Shown piece by piece: positions 46,982 to 51,199 of a stretch of 51,199 nucleotides of DNA. Under the pieces are notes generated by a model. That model had not been told where the DNA came from, did not search any database, and saw nothing but the letters and a program-made list of their open reading frames with translations. The first letter of the stretch is position 1; each line of letters begins with the position of its first letter. Source of the DNA: Aerococcus sp. UBA6277 (GTDB taxonomy: Bacteria; Bacillota; Bacilli; Lactobacillales; Aerococcaceae); NCBI RefSeq assembly GCF_002440555.1, contig NZ_DJUR01000016.1, positions 1 to 51,199 on the forward strand. Direction: 5' to 3'. The position numbers and the translations under genes are program-made.

Positions 46982-47662
46982 TTGTCTAAAGCGATTCAAG
47001 TCGCAATCGATGGACCAGCATCGTCTGGCAAGAGTACAATTGCCAAAAAAATTGCTAAAAAGTTAGCCTATGTTTATTTAGATACAGGTGCCATGTACCG
47101 GGCAATTACATTACTAGCCCTTGATGAACACATTCCAGCTGAAGACGCTGACGCATTGAAAGTGTTAGCTGAAGCGAGTGATATTACCTTTGAACCAGGG
47201 GAAAATGACCAGCGCGTCTTAGTCAACGGACAAGACCAGTCAGAGGCCATTCGTACAGATCGTATCTCAAAAGCAGTTTCTGCTTACTCGGCAGTTTCTG
47301 AAGTACGCCAAGTACTTGTTGAAAAACAAAGAGCCTACACCCAAAATGGCCAAGGCGTTGTAATGGATGGCCGTGATATTGGGACGGTTGTATTGCCGGA
47401 TGCAGAAGTGAAAATCTTTCTAACGGCATCTGCTGAAGAACGTGGGCGTCGTCGATTTTTAGAAAATCAAGCCAAGGGTTATTCAGAAATGAATCTTGAA
47501 GACTTGATTGAAGATATTAAGCGTCGGGACTTGTATGATTCGACCCGAGAAGACAGCCCATTAGTACCTGCAGAAGATGCGGTCATGTTAGATTCCTCTG
47601 ATTTAACACTTGAAGAAGTAGAAGCATCTATATTAGCTGAAATCCACCGTGTGATTGCATAA
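46982..47662 (+). CDS. cmk: Cytidylate kinase
   Basis: Phosphorylates CMP and dCMP to the diphosphates. The product has the P loop GPASSGKST near the N terminus, DTGAMYRA, and MDGRDIGTVVLPDA with the CMP-binding Arg and Asp. The start is uncertain: TTG at 46982 gives MSKAIQVAIDGPA, the usual family start (226 residues), with AAAGAGTGGTGG upstream; GTG at 46970 would add four residues but has no spaced ribosome-binding site. In Bacilli cmk and rpsA are neighbours, as here. Confidence 0.95.
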   Translation: MSKAIQVAIDGPASSGKSTIAKKIAKKLAYVYLDTGAMYRAITLLALDEHIPAEDADALKVLAEASDITFEPGENDQRVLVNGQDQSEAIRTDRISKAVSAYSAVSEVRQVLVEKQRAYTQNGQGVVMDGRDIGTVVLPDAEVKIFLTASAEERGRRRFLENQAKGYSEMNLEDLIEDIKRRDLYDSTREDSPLVPAEDAVMLDSSDLTLEEVEASILAEIHRVIA

Positions 47663-47691
47663 TTTATATTGCAAAAAATACTGACAATCAC

Positions 47692-47731
47692 AAAAAGAGG
47701 TAAAATTCAAGCGAATTCTACCTCTTTTTAT
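47692..47731 (+). terminator. Terminator of the LysM-cmk operon
   Basis: AAAAAGAGGTA-AAATTC pairs with GAATTC-TACCTCTTTTT around a short loop, with one mismatch, ending in T residues. Confidence 0.85.
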
Positions 47732-47749
47732 TATCTTTGAGGAAAAATG

Positions 47750-47778
47750 TTGAATATAGTTTAAATAACTGATATAAT
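47750..47778 (+). promoter_or_regulatory. Promoter of rpsA
   Basis: TTGAAT (47750-47755), 17 bases, then consensus TATAAT (47773-47778). Confidence 0.8.
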
Positions 47779-47837
47779 AATAATTGATCATTGGCTTAGT
47801 GCGAATGAGGTAGTACATTTAGGAGAGGATTTAGAGT

Positions 47838-49124
47838 ATGTCAAACGAATTTGAACAAAATCAAAATAATGAAGAAATTCCATCAATGGAAGAGATTCTT
47901 GCAGAATCAGTAGAAGTAAAAATTGGTGATACAGTAACAGGTGAAGTATTATCAATCGACGATAACCAAGTAATTGTTGGTATCGAAGGCGCAGGTGTTG
48001 AAGGGGTTATTCCTTTCAAAGAATTATCTGCTCAACCAATTGACTCAATCGAAGAAGTTGCTAAAGTTGGCGACACTTTAGAGTTAGTTGTTATTAAACA
48101 AATCAAAGAAAAAGAAAATGGTTCATTCTTACTTTCTCGCCGTCGTATCGAAGCGAAAAAAGTATGGGCTGAATTAGAAGTTAAAGCTGAAAACGGTGAA
48201 ACTATCACTGTTCCAGTTAAGAGCGTAGTTAAAGGTGGATTAGTTGTTGATGCGGGTGTACGTGGTTTCATCCCAGCTTCAATGGTTGAAGACTTTTTCG
48301 TTGACGATTTCTCTCCATACAAAGGCCAAGAATTAGAAGTTAAAATTGTTGAAATTGAACCTAGCGAAAATCGTTTAATCTTATCTCACAAAGAAATCGC
48401 TGCTGAAAAACGCGTCGCTGAACGTGCAGAAAAATTAAACTCATTCCAAGAAGGCGATAAAGTAACAGGTACAGTAGCTCGCTTGGCTAACTTCGGTGCA
48501 TTTATTGATTTAGGTGGTATCGATGGTTTAGTACACATCTCTCAAATCGCTCAAGCACACGTTAACCATCCTTCAGATGTATTAAGCGAAGGACAAGAAG
48601 TTGAAGTATTAGTTCTTTCAGTTGACGAAGAACGTGGACGTATTTCGCTATCTATTAAAGCTTTACAACCAGGACCATGGGAAAACATTGAAGAAAAAGC
48701 GCCTAAAGGTGCTGAATTAGAAGGTACTGTACGTCGTTTAGTTGACTTCGGTGCATTCGTAGAAGTATTCCCAGGTGTTGAAGGTTTAGTACATATCTCT
48801 CAAATTTCTCACGACCACATTGCTACACCAGCTGAGAAATTGACAGAAGGTCAAGCTATCCAAGTTAAAGTTTTAGACGTTGATGCTGAAAACGAACGTT
48901 TATCATTATCAATCAAAGCTTTAGAAGAAGCGCCAGAAGTTGATGCATCTGCACAACCTGCTGCTCCTCGCGAAGAAAAACGTCAAAGCAAACCTCGTAA
49001 ACAAAACAACAACCGTCGTAACAATGCTGCTCAAGCATCATCTGACGATGAATCAGGTTTCACTTTCGGTGACTTATTAGGTGACCAATTGAAAAACTTC
49101 GATTTCGGCGACGATAACGAATAA
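47838..49124 (+). CDS. rpsA: Ribosomal protein S1 homologue, four S1 domains
   Basis: RNA-binding protein of the 30S S1 family; in Firmicutes its translational role is less strict than in proteobacteria. The 428-residue product has four S1 domains at about 27-95, 118-186, 203-275 and 288-362; the last two carry the strong [20 protein letters not shown] and [20 protein letters not shown] motifs, the first is divergent. The tail (about 370-428) is Asn/Arg-rich, then acidic. AGGAGAGG precedes the ATG. Codon use is that of a highly expressed gene. Confidence 0.95.
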   Translation: MSNEFEQNQNNEEIPSMEEILAESVEVKIGDTVTGEVLSIDDNQVIVGIEGAGVEGVIPFKELSAQPIDSIEEVAKVGDTLELVVIKQIKEKENGSFLLSRRRIEAKKVWAELEVKAENGETITVPVKSVVKGGLVVDAGVRGFIPASMVEDFFVDDFSPYKGQELEVKIVEIEPSENRLILSHKEIAAEKRVAERAEKLNSFQEGDKVTGTVARLANFGAFIDLGGIDGLVHISQIAQAHVNHPSDVLSEGQEVEVLVLSVDEERGRISLSIKALQPGPWENIEEKAPKGAELEGTVRRLVDFGAFVEVFPGVEGLVHISQISHDHIATPAEKLTEGQAIQVKVLDVDAENERLSLSIKALEEAPEVDASAQPAAPREEKRQSKPRKQNNNRRNNAAQASSDDESGFTFGDLLGDQLKNFDFGDDNE

Positions 49125-49155
49125 TTTTATTAATAAACCATAAGTTTGGTTTGAT

Positions 49156-49186
49156 GGTAGGTTGGGGAAACTCGCCTACCTTTTTT
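49156..49186 (+). terminator. Terminator of rpsA
   Basis: GGTAGG (49156-49161) and CCTACC (49175-49180) form the stem, followed by T6. Confidence 0.8.
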
Positions 49187-49220
49187 ATTTCAATGTTTGC
49201 TATTGAAAGGAGGCAAAACG

Positions 49221-50531
49221 ATGTCTAATTTAACAATTGCCATTGTCGGCCGTCCAAACGTGGGAAAATCTACCATTTTTAACCGCATTGTTGGCGACCG
49301 AATTTCAATTGTCCAAGATGAACCTGGCGTTACCCGTGATAGAATTTATGCACAGGGTGAATGGTTAGGAAAACAATTAAATGTAATTGATACTGGTGGT
49401 ATCGAATTTAACGATCAAGATTTCATGACACAAATTCGCTTGCAAGCTGAAATTGCTATGGAAGAAGCAGATGTTATCATCATGATGACTAATGTCCGTG
49501 AAGGTGTGACAAAGACAGACTCGCAAATAGCCAGTATGTTACGTAAGACAGATAAACCTGTCGTACTGGCAGTAAACAAGGTGGATAACCCTGAACAAAG
49601 AACGGAAATTTATGATTTCTATTCATTAGGTTTAGGCGATCCATACCCAATTTCTGGCTCTCACGGTTTAGGTATTGGGGACATACTAGAAGAAGTATTC
49701 CACTTGGCACCAGACGATATTGAAAATGATGATGACGATGATACTATTTCATTCGCCCTAATTGGCCGTCCAAACGTAGGTAAATCTTCTTTGGTCAATG
49801 CGATTTTAGGTGAGAACCGTGTAATCGTATCGAACGTAGCGGGGACAACTCGTGACGCAATCGATACATCTTTCGAGGATGACGGACAAGTTTATAAAAT
49901 TATTGATACAGCAGGTATCCGTAAACGTGGTAAAGTATACGAAGCAACTGAGAAATATTCAGTGATGCGTGCCATGCGTGCAATTGAAAGAGCTCAAGTG
50001 TGTCTAGTTGTCTTAAATGCTGAAGAAGGTATCCGGGATCAAGATAAAACGATCGCTGGTTATGCCCATGAAGCAGGACGCGGGATTATTATTGTGGTAA
50101 ACAAATGGGATACTCTTGAAAAAGACAACCATACCATGAAGAAATTCACTGATGACATTCGTCGTGAGTTCCAGTTTATCGACTATGCACCAATCATTTT
50201 CGTATCTGCAGAAACCAAACAACGTTTAGTGCAACTACCAGAAATGATTGCCCACGTTCATGGTAACTACAATCGTCGTGTTCAATCATCATTATTGAAT
50301 GAGGTATTGGTTGATGCGATTCGTATTAACCCAGCACCATCTGACAAGGGTAGAAAATTACGTATTTATTACCTAACACAGGTCAAAACTGCACCGCCAA
50401 CTTTTGTGGCATTTGTCAATGACGAAGAGCTTATGCACTTCTCATATGAGCGCTTTCTTTCAAATCAAATTAGAAAATCTTTTGATTTTTTAGGCACGCC
50501 TATCCAAATCATCACAAGAAACAGAAAATAA
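49221..50531 (+). CDS. der: Ribosome biogenesis GTPase Der (EngA)
   Basis: Essential GTPase for 50S subunit maturation. The 436-residue product has two tandem G domains: GRPNVGKST at 10-18 with NKVD near 118, and GRPNVGKSS near 183-191 with NKWD later; both have DTGG or DTAG switch motifs. The C-terminal KH-like domain spans about 355-436. The two G domains are joined by an acidic linker (ENDDDDD). Eight upstream in-frame codons are open, but AAAGGAGG fits the ATG at 49221. Confidence 0.97.
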   Translation: MSNLTIAIVGRPNVGKSTIFNRIVGDRISIVQDEPGVTRDRIYAQGEWLGKQLNVIDTGGIEFNDQDFMTQIRLQAEIAMEEADVIIMMTNVREGVTKTDSQIASMLRKTDKPVVLAVNKVDNPEQRTEIYDFYSLGLGDPYPISGSHGLGIGDILEEVFHLAPDDIENDDDDDTISFALIGRPNVGKSSLVNAILGENRVIVSNVAGTTRDAIDTSFEDDGQVYKIIDTAGIRKRGKVYEATEKYSVMRAMRAIERAQVCLVVLNAEEGIRDQDKTIAGYAHEAGRGIIIVVNKWDTLEKDNHTMKKFTDDIRREFQFIDYAPIIFVSAETKQRLVQLPEMIAHVHGNYNRRVQSSLLNEVLVDAIRINPAPSDKGRKLRIYYLTQVKTAPPTFVAFVNDEELMHFSYERFLSNQIRKSFDFLGTPIQIITRNRK

Positions 50532-50532
50532 C

Positions 50533-50564
50533 AAAAAAGGTTAAAAATACGCTTATTTTTAACC
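50533..50564 (-). terminator. Inverted repeat after der, terminator-like on the - strand
   Basis: GGTTAAAAAT-N6-ATTTTTAACC (50539-50564) is a perfect 10-bp repeat. On the + strand it is followed by A residues, so it does not look like a terminator for der. On the - strand it is followed by T6, which would stop antisense transcription into der. Confidence 0.4.
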
Positions 50565-50571
50565 AAAAACG

Positions 50572-50600
50572 TTGTTATATAGCGGTTTGTATGGTATTCT
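50572..50600 (+). promoter_or_regulatory. Promoter of hup
   Basis: TTGTTA (50572-50577), 17 bases, then TGG-extended TATTCT (50595-50600). Confidence 0.65.
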
Positions 50601-50636
50601 ATAAAAGGATTATCTGAGAGACATTTCGATTATCCC

Positions 50637-50677
50637 ATATATTTATTCTAGAATAAATATATCCGAAAGAATTTCGG
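50637..50677 (+). promoter_or_regulatory. Two hairpins in the hup leader
   Basis: A perfect 26-base palindrome (50637-50662, centred on TCTAGA) is followed directly by CCGAAA-GAA-TTTCGG (50663-50677). The second hairpin ends in the first G residues of the strong GGAGGAGGTG ribosome-binding site. The pair could stabilise the mRNA 5' end or modulate ribosome entry. Confidence 0.6.
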
Positions 50678-50693
50678 AGGAGGTGAAATTAGA

Positions 50694-50969
50694 ATGGCAA
50701 ATAAAGCAGAATTAGTACAAAACGTTGCAAATGCAGTAGGTGATTCTAAAAAAAATGTAGCACCAGTTGTAGATGCAGTTTTCGAACAAATCGAAGCATT
50801 TTTAGCTGACGGTGAAAAAGTTCAATTAATCGGTTTTGGTAGTTTTGAAGTTCGTGACCGCGCAGCGCGTAAAGGTCGCAACCCTCAAACTGGCGATGAA
50901 ATCGAAATCCCTGCAAGCAAAGTACCAGCTTTCAAACCTGGTAAAGCATTGAAAGATGCAGTTAAATAA
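50694..50969 (+). CDS. hup: HU-family DNA-binding protein
   Basis: Small histone-like dimer that bends and compacts DNA. The 91-residue product has the family length and its motifs: [10 protein letters not shown] at the start, [21 protein letters not shown] forming the arm, and [14 protein letters not shown] at the end. A strong SD lies in a structured leader, and the gene has its own promoter and terminator, consistent with abundant product. Position after der is the usual Bacilli arrangement. Confidence 0.98.
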   Translation: MANKAELVQNVANAVGDSKKNVAPVVDAVFEQIEAFLADGEKVQLIGFGSFEVRDRAARKGRNPQTGDEIEIPASKVPAFKPGKALKDAVK

Positions 50970-50982
50970 GATTTCAAAGAAC

Positions 50983-51016
50983 GTCGTTGATGTCTATGAC
51001 ATCAGCGGCTTTTTTA
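50983..51016 (+). terminator. Terminator of hup
   Basis: GTCGTTGATGTC pairs with GACATCAGCGGC (12 pairs, two G-T) around TAT, followed by T6. Confidence 0.9.
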
Positions 51017-51030
51017 TTTGCAATTTTTGG

Positions 51031-51178
51031 CCAAGTAGTCCAAAAAATAGTGAAAATATGGTCTCCATGATGAAAGGAGCCAGTGGAAGCTATAACGACT
51101 GGTCAGGATAGGTAACGATGACGCTATCCTGAATTAGCTTGGAAAACGCAAGGTATGCACGAAAAAGGAGGCTAGACT
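51031..51178 (+). other. Structured region ahead of the window-edge reading frame
   Basis: CAGGATAG (51104-51111) pairs with CTATCCTG (51124-51131) inside AAGCTA/TAGCTT (51087-51092 with 51135-51140). CCAGT/ACTGG (51080-51102) is a competing hairpin, and CCAAG/CTTGG (51031 and 51138) could close the whole. No terminator follows. It may be a leader RNA of the next gene. Confidence 0.3.
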
Positions 51179-51199
51179 ATGAACTGCCCCCTGTCAAGT
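51179..51199 (+). other. Truncated start of a gene, or end of an insertion sequence
   Basis: An ATG at 51179 has an excellent SD (AAAAAGGAGG, seven-base spacing) and opens MNCPLSS before the window ends, so a partial gene is plausible. The same bases resemble, from memory, the terminal repeats of some IS3-family elements. Seven codons cannot decide. Confidence 0.25.

Overview
The window is a chromosomal segment of a low-to-moderate GC Gram-positive bacterium of the order Lactobacillales. An Aerococcaceae or Carnobacteriaceae member is my best guess, but the family is not proven here. Supporting signs are strong AGGAGG ribosome-binding sites, frequent TTG and GTG starts, extended -10 promoters (TGnTATAAT), a lipoprotein YidC paralogue next to acyP, DUF1033 coupled to ftsK, cinA-recA-rny, pyruvate kinase with the extra C-terminal phosphohistidine domain, ribT-scpA-scpB-rluB, an FMN riboswitch in front of the ECF riboflavin S component ribU, and ypbB-like/recQ/LysM genes ahead of cmk-rpsA-der-hup. 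Nearly everything is housekeeping and densely packed, mostly on the + strand.

Layout: 1-1400 (- strand) yidC and acyP. 1548-5096 DUF1033-ftsK, then pgsA. 5168-9408 cinA, recA (with a LexA-type box) and rny. 9604-15120 is an accessory-looking block: a frameshifted MoxR-type AAA ATPase, a VWA protein with a decayed metallopeptidase motif and an unknown 149-residue protein, then a GIY-YIG/DUF2075 helicase-like protein overlapping a MazG-like pyrophosphohydrolase. 15137-16745 (- strand) mntH. 16873-25194 mutS-mutL, then msrB-ruvA-ruvB-queA behind a long structured leader. 25237-31696 dnaE, then pfkA-pyk. 31833-34935 aroC-aroA-aroK. 34990-37060 cvfB and xerD. 37251-39490 a two-gene ABC exporter whose ATPase is frameshifted. 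39449-39972 a long intergenic region with a possible RNA on the - strand. 39973-42530 ribT-scpA-scpB-rluB. 42540-43440 FMN riboswitch and ribU. 43528-46060 ypbB-like and recQ. 46101-47731 LysM protein and cmk. 47750-51016 rpsA, der and hup. The last 180 bases are a structured leader running into a truncated gene or mobile-element end.

Functionally the window concentrates on genome maintenance: RecA, RuvAB, RecQ, MutSL, DnaE, FtsK with XerD, ScpAB and HU. Around these sit RNA decay and translation genes (RNase Y, CvfB, S1, RluB, Der, QueA), glycolysis (PfkA, Pyk), the end of the shikimate pathway, and envelope genes (PgsA, YidC, LysM protein).

The best candidates for something undescribed are the 9.6-15.1 kb block (two adjacent P-loop NTPase modules that I cannot match to a named system), the switch-like msrB leader, and the orphan RNA-like locus upstream of ribT. 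The two frameshifts (9664-10864 and 37251-38163) are both one extra base in a homopolymer, so sequencing error is a serious alternative to true gene decay or phase variation. I see no tRNA, rRNA or CRISPR array.
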